This document shows positions 35,465 to 44,309 of a stretch of 64,000 bases of DNA, piece after piece; position 1 is the first letter of the stretch, and every line of letters starts with the position of its first letter. Under the pieces are notes generated by a model. It searched no databases. It had not been told where the DNA came from and was given only the letters and a program-made list of their open reading frames with translations. The position numbers and the translations under genes were made by a program. Source of the DNA: CAG-492 sp035388585 (GTDB lineage Bacteria > Bacillota > Clostridia > TANB77 > CAG-508); NCBI GenBank assembly GCA_035388585.1, contig DAOOQE010000003.1:6224-70223 (forward strand). Direction: 5' to 3'.

Positions 35465-37909
35465 ATGAAAACAATAAATAATAATGTGGAATTACTTTCT
35501 CCTGTTGGTAATTTCGAATGCCTAAAAGCAGCTATACAAAATGGTGCTGACAGTGTTTATTTTGGAGCTGACTTTTTTAGTGCCAGAGCTTCTGCAACTA
35601 ACTTTTCTTTAGATGAATTAAAAACAGTTATTCATTATTCAAAAATTAGAAATGTTAAAACTAATTTAACTTTAAACACATTAATTAAAAATGAGGAATT
35701 TGAGGAAGCTATAAATTTGGCGAAAAATGCTTATGAAAATGGAATTGATGCAATAATTGTACAAGATTTAGGCCTTGCAAAAAAACTTATAGAACTATTT
35801 CCTAACCTACCTATCCATTCAAGCACTCAAATGACTATACACAATCTAGAAGGTGCTATTCAAGCTGAAAAACTTGGATTTAAAAGAGTTGTTTTATCAA
35901 GAGAATGTAGTTTAGAAGAAATTAAACATATTTGTAAAAATACAAACATCGAAATAGAAGTATTTATTCATGGTGCTTTATGTATCTCTTATTCTGGACA
36001 ATGCCTACTTTCAAGCATGATAGGCGGACGTTCTGGAAACAGAGGAAGATGTGCTCAACCATGTAGATTACCATATAAATTAACATCTGATTCCAAAATA
36101 GTAGATGAAGGATATCTTTTAAGCACAAAAGATTTATGCGGCTTAGAATTTATTCCACAATTGATAAAAGCTGGAGTTAAATGTTTTAAAATTGAAGGTA
36201 GAATGAAACAAGCAGAATATGTTGCAACTGTTACTAAAATATATAGAAAATATATAGATCTAGCAAAATCGAACTCTTCATTTTTTATTGAAGAATCTGA
36301 TAAAAAAGATTTGTTACAAGTTTTTAACAGAGGTGGTTTTTCATCTGGGCACTTAGATACAAAACCAAACCAAGATTTAGTTTATCCTAAAAAACCTAAC
36401 AATATGGGATTATTTTTAGGTTCTGTACATGATTTTAACCCTAACAAAGGTTATATAACACTTAGATTACAAGAAAAAATTAAAATTGGTGATACTATTA
36501 GTTTAGAAAAAGAATCTGGAACATATACAATTTCCGAATTAATGATCAATGGAAAAAATGAACAAGCTGGTTATTTGGGTGATATTGTAAAAATTGGTAG
36601 AATGAAAGGTAATATTGGAATTAATGATAAAATTTTTAAATTATCTGATAAAGAACTTTCTAATTCTGCTAAACAAACTTTTTCTGATTCTGAATTTAAA
36701 AAAATATATTTAAATTGTAATATAACAATAAAAAAGGAAACACCAATAGAAATTACTATTTTTCCATCTGATAATACTGGTTTTTATAAAGATATTAAAA
36801 TAAATTTAAAATCTGACACAATTCCTGTATTAGCTATTAAGTCTCCTATTACAAAAGAAAGAATTATTTCTCAGATTTCAAAAACCGGAAATACACCTTA
36901 CGAGTTTAAAAATATCAATATCGATTTAGATGATAACCTATATATACCAAATATAAGTTGTATTAATGAATTAAGACGTTTAAGCCTAGAAAATATGCAA
37001 GAACTAGTAATCCATAATAATTGTGAAAATGTTTTAACTACTAAGAAATTAAATAATGATATTAAAAAAAATAATATCATTATAAATGAAGCTACAGAGA
37101 ATTATTCAAATAATGAATCAATAACTATATTATTAAACAAATTAGATATAAATTTTGAATACAATAAACTAGAAAATATACAAAAAGTATATTTACCTTT
37201 GAATTTTTTCTTATCATCTAAATATTCAGAAACTATTAATAAAATTTCAAATAAATTTGATACTTATATATATTTACCTTTAATACTTAAGATTTCTAAT
37301 TTAAATTTAGAAAAAATATTACAAACATTTAAGATTAAAGGATTTGTCTTATCTAATATATCTCACTTTAATATATTAGAAAAATACAGTAGTTATGAAA
37401 TTATTGGAAACTATAGTTTAAATATATTTAATAATAATACAATTAAAGAATTATCAACTTTAGGTTTAAAAACAGTTACTTTATCTCCTGAAACAGATAA
37501 AGAATCAGCACTTCAATTACTTACAAACAACAAATTTTCCGATACAGAAATAATAGTATATGGAAAAACTCCTGTAATGACAATTAATTATTGTCTAATT
37601 GGTAAATCAAATAAATGCTATTCTAATTGCTCAAATAGTTGTTCTACTAATTCATATTATTTGCGTGATAGACTTGGATTTGATTTTCAAATTTTACCTG
37701 ATAATAATTCTTCTGTTACAACTATTTATAATAGTAAAATAACTAGCATTTCTGTTGATTTTAATAGTGATATTAAATACAATAAAAGAATTGATTTTAT
37801 AGATGAAACGATTGAGAATATGCAAAATATTATAAATACAATTAAAAAAGGTGAACGACTTGAAGGAGATATTTATACAAATGGAAGTATTAATAGACAA
37901 GTTCAATAA
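35465..37909 (+). CDS. U32 family peptidase, RlhA-like, with DUF3656-type C-terminal region
   Basis: 814 residues. The N-terminal U32 domain (about 8-250) has ELLSPVGNFECLKAAIQNGA, SVYFGADFFSARASA, HSSTQMTIHNLEGA and the family signature region EVFIHGALCISYSGQC. The cysteines following in RGRCAQPCRLPYK and the later LCG fit the iron-sulfur site inferred for RlhA, which hydroxylates 23S rRNA C2501 in E. coli. A beta-barrel section (about 315-400) and a long C-terminal region (about 440-790, CLIGKSNKCYSNCSNSCS) complete the two-part layout. A role in rRNA hydroxylation is inferred from the family. The ribosome site (AAGGA, 12 nt away) is weak. Confidence 0.88.
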   Translation: MKTINNNVELLSPVGNFECLKAAIQNGADSVYFGADFFSARASATNFSLDELKTVIHYSKIRNVKTNLTLNTLIKNEEFEEAINLAKNAYENGIDAIIVQDLGLAKKLIELFPNLPIHSSTQMTIHNLEGAIQAEKLGFKRVVLSRECSLEEIKHICKNTNIEIEVFIHGALCISYSGQCLLSSMIGGRSGNRGRCAQPCRLPYKLTSDSKIVDEGYLLSTKDLCGLEFIPQLIKAGVKCFKIEGRMKQAEYVATVTKIYRKYIDLAKSNSSFFIEESDKKDLLQVFNRGGFSSGHLDTKPNQDLVYPKKPNNMGLFLGSVHDFNPNKGYITLRLQEKIKIGDTISLEKESGTYTISELMINGKNEQAGYLGDIVKIGRMKGNIGINDKIFKLSDKELSNSAKQTFSDSEFKKIYLNCNITIKKETPIEITIFPSDNTGFYKDIKINLKSDTIPVLAIKSPITKERIISQISKTGNTPYEFKNINIDLDDNLYIPNISCINELRRLSLENMQELVIHNNCENVLTTKKLNNDIKKNNIIINEATENYSNNESITILLNKLDINFEYNKLENIQKVYLPLNFFLSSKYSETINKISNKFDTYIYLPLILKISNLNLEKILQTFKIKGFVLSNISHFNILEKYSSYEIIGNYSLNIFNNNTIKELSTLGLKTVTLSPETDKESALQLLTNNKFSDTEIIVYGKTPVMTINYCLIGKSNKCYSNCSNSCSTNSYYLRDRLGFDFQILPDNNSSVTTIYNSKITSISVDFNSDIKYNKRIDFIDETIENMQNIINTIKKGERLEGDIYTNGSINRQVQ

Positions 37910-37932
37910 AATCCTGAAAAATATTAAATAAA

Positions 37933-37982
37933 AAAAATAAGGACTCGAATAATTTGATAATTAATTGAGTCCTTATTTTTAA
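37933..37982 (+). terminator. Bidirectional terminator after the U32 peptidase gene
   Basis: AAAAATAAGGACTC and GAGTCCTTATTTTT form a perfect 14-bp stem with a 20-nt loop. T-runs occur on both strands, so it can also serve the convergent gene ending at 38039. Confidence 0.88.
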
Positions 37983-38038
37983 TTTATATTTTATAATTAT
38001 CAATAATTATAATTCATTTAATACAATATTATAAATAA

Positions 38039-38542
38039 TTAGAAAGCTATTGAATACCATTTCCCTTCGATTTCATATATTTTCATAGGGTTAATAATTT
38101 CTTGTTCACTATCTTTTCCTTTAATAATTCTTTTTACTTCTAATCTATAACCTTTTGTAACACTACAAGTATGATCATAATAAATTTTAATATTATCTTG
38201 TATTACTTTTAAGTTATTTTCCGAAATATCTTCTTTTGCAACAATTTCATAAGAAATCTTTATGTCTTCCCCACACATTTGTATATAATTATTCATAATT
38301 TCATTAATTTGTTCTTTTGTAATTTTATATTTTATAAATTCTGGGAAAGCACTGTTATATTTATTCTCGTCAAGATTTTGAATACCTTCAATCATATTTT
38401 TAACTGGTTCTTCATATAATTCAACTTTTTTAGTATTTCCTAATATTATTATATTTGATTTTAAGCTCAAACCTATAACAACTGATATTGCTAATATAAT
38501 AATTGCAATAATAATTATACTTATTTTTATTTTTTTATTCAT
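38039..38542 (-). CDS. Membrane-anchored protein, paralogue of the zinc-ribbon protein at 41026
   Basis: 167 residues. One membrane helix (about 5-28) precedes an extracellular domain (about 38-167). The domain aligns by eye along its whole length with that of the plus-strand gene at 41026-41652: an NM..G.Q start, YNSAFPEFIKY versus YLKAYPEFMGM, DIKISYEIVAKEDI versus NIKISYKIIDTEKI, and the ending KIYEIEGKWYSIAF versus KVYKIDGKWYILGL. The fold resembles NTF2/DUF4878-like domains, tentatively. Unlike its paralogue it lacks a zinc ribbon. The ATG at 38542 is chosen because AAAGGA lies 10 nt upstream; an ATG three codons earlier touches the ribosome site. Confidence 0.7.
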   Translation of the reverse strand: MNKKIKISIIIIAIIILAISVVIGLSLKSNIIILGNTKKVELYEEPVKNMIEGIQNLDENKYNSAFPEFIKYKITKEQINEIMNNYIQMCGEDIKISYEIVAKEDISENNLKVIQDNIKIYYDHTCSVTKGYRLEVKRIIKGKDSEQEIINPMKIYEIEGKWYSIAF

Positions 38543-38580
38543 TTTTAACATTTCCTTTCATTTGTAATTTTTATTTATTT

Positions 38581-38640
38581 TATATTTTAATTATCGTGTT
38601 TATTTTATTTTATATTTTAAATATCGTGTTTATTTTATTA
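38581..38640. repeat. 30-bp tandem repeat, two copies
   Basis: Units 38581-38610 and 38611-38640 match at 28 of 30 positions and share a TATCGTGTTTATTTTATT core. They lie in the 244-bp gap upstream of the minus-strand membrane protein gene. The rest of that gap is A/T sequence with shorter TATTTTAATATTTT-like echoes. Confidence 0.8.
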
Positions 38641-38786
38641 TTTTATTATATTATTTTTATTTTAATATTTTTATTTTAATATTTTTCTTATTATTATATT
38701 GTTTTCTTTTATTTTATTTATTCTAAAATATCTTTATAATCGAGTTACAGTATATTAATAAAATTGTTTGATATAATATTTATAAA

Positions 38787-39098
38787 TTAATGATTTGCAC
38801 TAAGTTTAATAATTAATCCCATATCATCATCACGAGCTGCCTTATTCTTTCTTATCATACCACATTTTTTGCACTTAAAAATTATCACATATCCTTTTTT
38901 ATTATCTATTTCTAGTCCTATAGGAAATAATGTTCCATGACATGTTTCTTCTCTATCACCTGGATTTTTATCCACATGTTTTGAATGTAAGCAAAAAGGA
39001 CAATGATTTCTACAAGAATACCCTAATTTATCAACTTTCTTACCACAATTTTCACAAATAAAACTTTCATCTATTTCTGTAAAATTACTTTTTTGCAT
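38787..39098 (-). CDS. RNHCP domain protein
   Basis: A 103-residue cytoplasmic protein with the RNHCP signature (SCRNHCPFCLHSKHVD). Two zinc-knuckle pairs are visible, CENCGKKV and CKKCGMIR, around a GTLFPIGLEI core. The family is widespread in Firmicutes without known function; zinc binding and a nucleic-acid or quality-control role are inference. The ATG at 39098 is chosen because AGAGGAG lies about 10 nt upstream. It overlaps the end of the nucleoside kinase gene by 14 nt, so the two are probably translationally coupled. Confidence 0.85.
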   Translation of the reverse strand: MQKSNFTEIDESFICENCGKKVDKLGYSCRNHCPFCLHSKHVDKNPGDREETCHGTLFPIGLEIDNKKGYVIIFKCKKCGMIRKNKAARDDDMGLIIKLSANH

Positions 39099-40752
39099 TT
39101 TTAATTTTCTCCTCTTCTGCTTCATGAAATACACTACCACCTATAAATTCTCTTAACAATGAGTTATTTGGTACGTATTCTGGATTAATATCCTCAAAAT
39201 ATTCTAATAATCTATATAATCTTTTCGCTTCTGAAAATTCATATTCCAGATTAGTAATTTCTTTTAATAATGGGATGGCATATCTTTTTAAAATATTTAA
39301 TTCGTATATCAATGATGAGTTAAACATGATATCTGCTTCTTCCTGATAAGGAAATATATTTTTTTCTTCTCCCCTGTTAACAGAATTCCACATTTTTAAT
39401 GTATGAAGAGCTGAATAACCTCTAAAATTATAATCTCTTACTATTCTTCTTATAAGCCTTGTATCTGTTGTTGAGATTCTGTTATATTCATCTAAATTTA
39501 AAACTGTTAAAGCACTAATATATATCTTAAACTTTTGTTCTTTAGGTATTAACTCCGTTAATTTATCATTTAAGCAATGTATGCCTTCAATTACCAAAAT
39601 TTCATCTTCATCTATTTTTAATTTTTTTCCATTATATATTTTTGTTCCTTTTTCAAAGTCAAATTGAGGTACTTCTATTTCTTCTCCTTTTAATAAGCTA
39701 ATTAAGTGATTATTAAATAATTCTGTATCAATTGCCTCTATAGTCTCAAAATCATAATTCCCAAATTCATCTTTTGGATTTTGAGTTCTTTCAACAAAAT
39801 AATTATCTACTGAAATTGTAACTGGCTTTATTCCATTTAATTTAAGTTGAAGACTTAATCTTTCTGCAAATGTTGTTTTTCCAGAAGATGATGGTCCAGC
39901 AATCAGTATCATTTTAACTCGTTTTCTTTTTATAATTTCATCTGCTATGTTGGCAAATTTTTTCTCATGCAAAGCCTCATCTAATAATATATACTCTTTT
40001 ATTTTTTCCTGTTTAATAATGTAGTTAAGTTTTTCTAATGTATGAACTCCTAATATTTGATGAACATTTTCATATTCATCTAATGTTTTTAATAATCTTT
40101 TCTGTTCCTGAAAATCTGTTAAAACTTCTGGTTTTTTTCTACTTGGGTATCTAACTAAAAAACCTGTATGATATTTTGAAATTTCAAATAATTTTGCAAA
40201 CCCTGTATTAATTGGTAAAACCCCAAAAAAATAATTGTAATAATCTTCACAATAATATAGCATAACCTCTTGTTTTGACTCTAAATCTAATTGCAATTTT
40301 CCTTTTGTTTCATTTTTACTTTCAAAAAATTTTTTTGCTTGTTCCTTATCCATAGAAATTTTATTAATAGACAAATCTTTTTCAATTATTTCTTTTACTT
40401 TGATATTTATATTTTTAATCATTTCATTTGTAACTTCTACATTTTTAACTTCGCATAAAACTGAATTAGATAATTGATAATTTACCAATATTTTAGAATT
40501 CGGATATAATTCTTCAACTGCTTTATATATTATAAATAATAAGCCTTTTACGTATATTCTCATACCATCTTTATCTGATATATCTATTAATTCTAATTTA
40601 CCATTTTGCTCTATTTTGTAATTTAGACTTTTCACTTCATTATTAAATCTAGCTGCAATAGCTTTTTGCTTAGTTATTTCATCTGATAATAATTCTTTAA
40701 TCAAAGTTCCATTTTTTACATCTATTATATTGTCTTTATATATTATTTGCAT
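39085..40752 (-). CDS. Nucleoside kinase (uridine kinase-like) with N-terminal TGS-type region
   Basis: 555 residues. The N-terminal part (about 1-60) resembles a TGS domain, and about 60-250 resembles the threonyl-tRNA synthetase second domain (HTGFLVRYPSRKKPEVL). The C-terminal kinase domain (about 275-500) is uridine/phosphoribulokinase-like, with Walker A at 286-294 (GPSSSGKTT), VDNYFVERTQNP, FDFEKGTKIYNGK and VIEGIHCLNDKL. The substrate is probably a nucleoside; the synthetase-like part has unknown function but is standard in this clostridial family. AAGGAGG precedes the ATG. RNHCP follows with a 14-nt overlap. Confidence 0.9.
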   Translation of the reverse strand: MQIIYKDNIIDVKNGTLIKELLSDEITKQKAIAARFNNEVKSLNYKIEQNGKLELIDISDKDGMRIYVKGLLFIIYKAVEELYPNSKILVNYQLSNSVLCEVKNVEVTNEMIKNINIKVKEIIEKDLSINKISMDKEQAKKFFESKNETKGKLQLDLESKQEVMLYYCEDYYNYFFGVLPINTGFAKLFEISKYHTGFLVRYPSRKKPEVLTDFQEQKRLLKTLDEYENVHQILGVHTLEKLNYIIKQEKIKEYILLDEALHEKKFANIADEIIKRKRVKMILIAGPSSSGKTTFAERLSLQLKLNGIKPVTISVDNYFVERTQNPKDEFGNYDFETIEAIDTELFNNHLISLLKGEEIEVPQFDFEKGTKIYNGKKLKIDEDEILVIEGIHCLNDKLTELIPKEQKFKIYISALTVLNLDEYNRISTTDTRLIRRIVRDYNFRGYSALHTLKMWNSVNRGEEKNIFPYQEEADIMFNSSLIYELNILKRYAIPLLKEITNLEYEFSEAKRLYRLLEYFEDINPEYVPNNSLLREFIGGSVFHEAEEEKIKNAKK

Positions 40753-40776
40753 TTTTTATCCTCCTTTAATATTCTT

Positions 40777-40805
40777 ATTTTATAACTAGATATTTTTTTA
40801 GTCAA
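40777..40805 (-). promoter_or_regulatory. Predicted promoter of the nucleoside kinase operon
   Basis: On the minus strand, TTGACT and TAAAAT are separated by 17 bp, 25 nt before the ATG. Confidence 0.55.
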
Positions 40806-40987
40806 GTATGAATATATTTAAATATAATAATTTTGTTAAAATTATATAAATAAAATAACTTTATTTTACTAAATTTAGTAAATATGTAAATAATAAAAAA
40901 TATTTTATATGCGAAAAAAAATAAAAAATTAAACATATTTTCGATAATTTTTGTCATATTTATTGACAATAAAGTTTTATTATATTA

Positions 40988-40996
40988 TGATATAAT
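40988..40996 (+). promoter_or_regulatory. Extended -10 promoter of the zinc-ribbon membrane protein gene
   Basis: TGATATAAT forms an extended -10. A TTGACA at 40963-40968 is 22 bp upstream of the -10 hexamer, longer than usual, so the extended -10 is the main evidence. Confidence 0.45.
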
Positions 40997-41025
40997 TATC
41001 AAACAAAAACAAAGGAGGATTTTTT

Positions 41026-41652
41026 ATGAGTAAATTTTGTGAAGGTTGCGGTGCTGAAATAGATGACGCAGCTGTAAAATGCAAAGACTGTGTTGAAAAA
41101 GATACACAAGAAAAAAATGCTACTGCAGGTGTAGCTAACGAAAAAGTTAAAGATTCTGCAACAACAAAAAAACCAATGAATAAAGCTATTTTATTTGGTG
41201 GAATTGGAGCTGCTGCATTAGCTGTAATAGTTCTTTTAATAGTTTTAATATCTAATATTTTTGGTGGATATAAAACACCAATATCAAATATGTATAAAGG
41301 TATGCAAAAAGCTGATTTAAAATCTTATCTAAAAGCTTATCCAGAATTTATGGGAATGGATAAATATATAGATCAAGATGATATGGATGACATGTTAAAA
41401 TCACTAGAAAAAGAATATGGTAAAAACATTAAAATATCTTACAAAATTATAGATACAGAAAAAATAAAGAAAGATGATTTAGAAAAAGTTAAAGAAAAAG
41501 TTTCTAAATACTATGACAAAGATGTAAAAATATCTGAAGGATATAAAGTAACTGTAAAATCTACTATCAAAGGTAAAGATGACAGTGAAACTGATACTGA
41601 TGATATGAAAGTTTATAAAATCGATGGAAAATGGTATATATTAGGTTTATAA
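41026..41652 (+). CDS. Zinc-ribbon membrane protein, paralogue of the protein at 38039
   Basis: 208 residues. A short N-terminal zinc ribbon has two cysteine pairs (CEGCGAEI and CKDC, residues about 5-22). A charged linker and a membrane helix (about 55-80) follow. The extracellular domain (about 85-208) matches that of the minus-strand gene at 38039-38542 throughout, including PEFMGM, KNIKISYKII and the ending YKIDGKWYILGL. AAAGGAGG precedes the ATG. A strong bidirectional terminator follows, shared with convergent mutS. The ribbon would lie in the cytoplasm and the domain outside. The function is unknown; similar zinc-ribbon plus NTF2-like proteins occur in clostridia. Confidence 0.75.
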   Translation: MSKFCEGCGAEIDDAAVKCKDCVEKDTQEKNATAGVANEKVKDSATTKKPMNKAILFGGIGAAALAVIVLLIVLISNIFGGYKTPISNMYKGMQKADLKSYLKAYPEFMGMDKYIDQDDMDDMLKSLEKEYGKNIKISYKIIDTEKIKKDDLEKVKEKVSKYYDKDVKISEGYKVTVKSTIKGKDDSETDTDDMKVYKIDGKWYILGL

Positions 41653-41658
41653 AATATG

Positions 41659-41698
41659 AAAATAAGGTTACTGTGTTTGATCAGTAACCTTATTTTTT
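41659..41698. terminator. Bidirectional terminator between convergent genes
   Basis: A 15-bp stem (arms 41659-41673 and 41682-41696) with an 8-nt loop contains AAGGTTACTG / CAGTAACCTT. T-runs lie on both sides. The mutS stop codon touches its right edge, so it ends both mutS and the zinc-ribbon gene. Confidence 0.9.
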
Positions 41699-44309
41699 AT
41701 TTAATTTTTTCTTTTATTCTAATTAGAGTATTTAATGCCTCTATAGGAGTTAAAGAATTTGTATCTATTTTATCTAATTCATGAGCTAATTCTGCCAATT
41801 TAAAATTAAACATATCAAATTGACCATTAACAACTTTTTTGTTTTCTGTAACCTTTACCTTATTTTTCAATATATTTTTTCTTTCTAACGATTTAAGAAT
41901 TTTATTAGCATTTTCAGTAACAATGTGCGGAACTCCTGCCAATTTAGCAACATGAACACCATAACTATCATCAGTACCACCTTGAACTATTTTTCTCAAA
42001 AATATTATATCTTCCCCTTTTTCCTTAACATCAACAGAATAATTTTTAATTCCTTCAAGTTTATCTTCAAGTTCTGTTAATTCATGATAATGGGTGGCAA
42101 ATAAGGTTTTTGCTCCACATTTTTCTTTATCTGCAATATATTCAGCAACTGCCCAGGCTATTGATAATCCGTCATATGTTGATGTTCCTCTACCTATTTC
42201 ATCTAATATAATTAAACTATTATTAGTTGCATCTTTTAATATTTTTGCCACTTCCATCATTTCTACCATAAATGTACTTTGTCCCATACTTAAATCATCT
42301 GAAGCACCCACTCTAGTAAATATTTTATCTACTATTCCTATTTTTGCATAATTTGCAGGTACAAAACTTCCAACTTGTGCCATAAGAGTAATTAAAGCCA
42401 CCTGTCTCATATATGTAGACTTTCCAGCCATATTAGGTCCAGTGATTATTGATAATCTATTTTCCTGTTTATCCATATATGTATTATTTTCAACAAAACT
42501 TCCTGTTGGCAAGATTTTTTCAATAACCGGATGTCTTCCATCTTTTATATCAATTATTCCATTATTATCCACTACAGGTTTTACATAAGCAAAAGCATCT
42601 GCCACTGTTGCATAAGAACATAAAACATCTAAAGTAGATAAAACTTCTGCAGTTTTTTGAATTCTAATAATATTATTTTCTATTTCTTCTCTTATTTTTG
42701 TAAAAGCTTCATATTCTAGTATAACAACCTTTTCCTCAGCACCTAAAATATCATTTTCAATATTTTTAAGATCTTCTGTTATATATCTTTCACAATTTGC
42801 TAATGTTTGTTTTCTCATAAATCTTTCTGGCACCTGGTTTAAATATGATTTTGTTATTTCTATATAATACCCAAATACTTTGTTAAAACCAACTTTTAGA
42901 TTTTTAATTCCTGTTTTTTCCCTTTCTTCAGCTTCCAGTTTAATAATCCAATTTTTACCTTCGGTATTAGCATTTTTTAATTTGTCAATTTCTGGGTCAT
43001 ACCCTAATTTTATTATTCCACCTTCTTTAATTGTTATTGGAGGTTCTTCAATAATTGATTTTTCTATTAAATTATAAATATCTTCCAATAAATCTATTTT
43101 TTGATATATTTGATTTAATATTTCTGTTTTTGTTTCTTTTAAAATAATTTTTATTTCAGGTAATTGCTTAATTGAATTTTTCAGTGATATTAAATCTCTT
43201 CCATTAGCATTTCCATAAGCTATTTTTCCTGCTAGCCTTTCAATATCATACACTTTTTTTAATTTATTAATAATTTCTCCTCGAATAATTATATTATTTT
43301 TTAATTCTTCAACAGAATCTAATCTATTATTTATCTCTATAGTATCTATTAATGGATCATTTAACCATCTTCTTAAGTGTCTTCCCCCCATTGAAGTTAC
43401 AGTTTTATCCAAAACCCAAAGTAAAGTACCTTTTTTTGACTTATCTCTTAGCTTTTCTGTAATTTCTAAATTTCTTCTTGCATTTATATCTAATGACATA
43501 TATTTTGAAATATTATAAATTTGAATCTTATTTATATGATCTAATTTTGTTTTTTGTGTTTCTTTTAAATACCTTAAAAGACCATTTATAGAGTGTATAG
43601 AAATTGATAATTCTCCAATTTCTTCTATTTTTTCATCTTTATCATTTAATAATTCGTAGTTTTTAGTTAGATTTTCTATATTCTCTATAAACATATTTTC
43701 ATCTACAATTGTAATATAGCTCTCAAATCTTTCTTTGATTTTTATTACTTCTTCATTACATTCACCCATAATTTTATTAATCAATATTTCAGCTGGTGAA
43801 TATCTAGAAATTTCATCTAGTAACCTTGCAAAATTATTACTATCTTTAATTTGAGTTGCAAGAAACATTCCTGTTGAAATATCACAAACACTTATTCCAA
43901 AATAAATACCTGTTTTGTATATTGCCATTATATAATTATTCTTTTTTTCCTCTAACAAATTGGATTCTATAACAGTTCCAGGAGTAACTACTCTTATAAC
44001 TTCCCTTTTTATTATTCCTTTTGCATGTTTTGGGTCTTCAACTTGTTCACATATCGCCACTTTAAAGCCTTTTGATATTAACTTAGATATATATGTTTCT
44101 GCTGCATGATATGGGATGCCACACATTGGAGCACGCTCTTCCTGACCGCAATCTTTACCTGTTAATGTTATTTCTAATTCTTTTGATGTAACTATAGCAT
44201 CCTCAAAAAACATTTCATAAAAGTCTCCAAGTCTATAAAAAAGTATACAATCATTATATTGTTTTTTTGTATCCAAATAATGCTGCATCATTGGCGAAAA
44301 CTCAGCCAT
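41697..44309 (-). CDS. mutS: DNA mismatch repair protein MutS
   Basis: An 870-residue mismatch-recognition ATPase. The N-terminal mismatch-binding domain shows DCILFYRLGDFYEMFFEDA, the MutS1 FxE-type region. Connector, lever and clamp domains follow. The ATPase has Walker A TGPNMAGKSTYMRQ, then DDLSMGQSTFMVEMMEVA, Walker B IILDEIGRGTSTYDG and TLFATHYHELTELE. Length is normal. The ATG at 44309 is preferred because GGGGAGG is 9 nt upstream; an ATG two codons earlier lies too close. The ATGGCTGA overlap with the end of miaB (8 nt) suggests translational coupling. MutL is not in the window. Confidence 0.97.
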   Translation of the reverse strand: MAEFSPMMQHYLDTKKQYNDCILFYRLGDFYEMFFEDAIVTSKELEITLTGKDCGQEERAPMCGIPYHAAETYISKLISKGFKVAICEQVEDPKHAKGIIKREVIRVVTPGTVIESNLLEEKKNNYIMAIYKTGIYFGISVCDISTGMFLATQIKDSNNFARLLDEISRYSPAEILINKIMGECNEEVIKIKERFESYITIVDENMFIENIENLTKNYELLNDKDEKIEEIGELSISIHSINGLLRYLKETQKTKLDHINKIQIYNISKYMSLDINARRNLEITEKLRDKSKKGTLLWVLDKTVTSMGGRHLRRWLNDPLIDTIEINNRLDSVEELKNNIIIRGEIINKLKKVYDIERLAGKIAYGNANGRDLISLKNSIKQLPEIKIILKETKTEILNQIYQKIDLLEDIYNLIEKSIIEEPPITIKEGGIIKLGYDPEIDKLKNANTEGKNWIIKLEAEEREKTGIKNLKVGFNKVFGYYIEITKSYLNQVPERFMRKQTLANCERYITEDLKNIENDILGAEEKVVILEYEAFTKIREEIENNIIRIQKTAEVLSTLDVLCSYATVADAFAYVKPVVDNNGIIDIKDGRHPVIEKILPTGSFVENNTYMDKQENRLSIITGPNMAGKSTYMRQVALITLMAQVGSFVPANYAKIGIVDKIFTRVGASDDLSMGQSTFMVEMMEVAKILKDATNNSLIILDEIGRGTSTYDGLSIAWAVAEYIADKEKCGAKTLFATHYHELTELEDKLEGIKNYSVDVKEKGEDIIFLRKIVQGGTDDSYGVHVAKLAGVPHIVTENANKILKSLERKNILKNKVKVTENKKVVNGQFDMFNFKLAELAHELDKIDTNSLTPIEALNTLIRIKEKIK

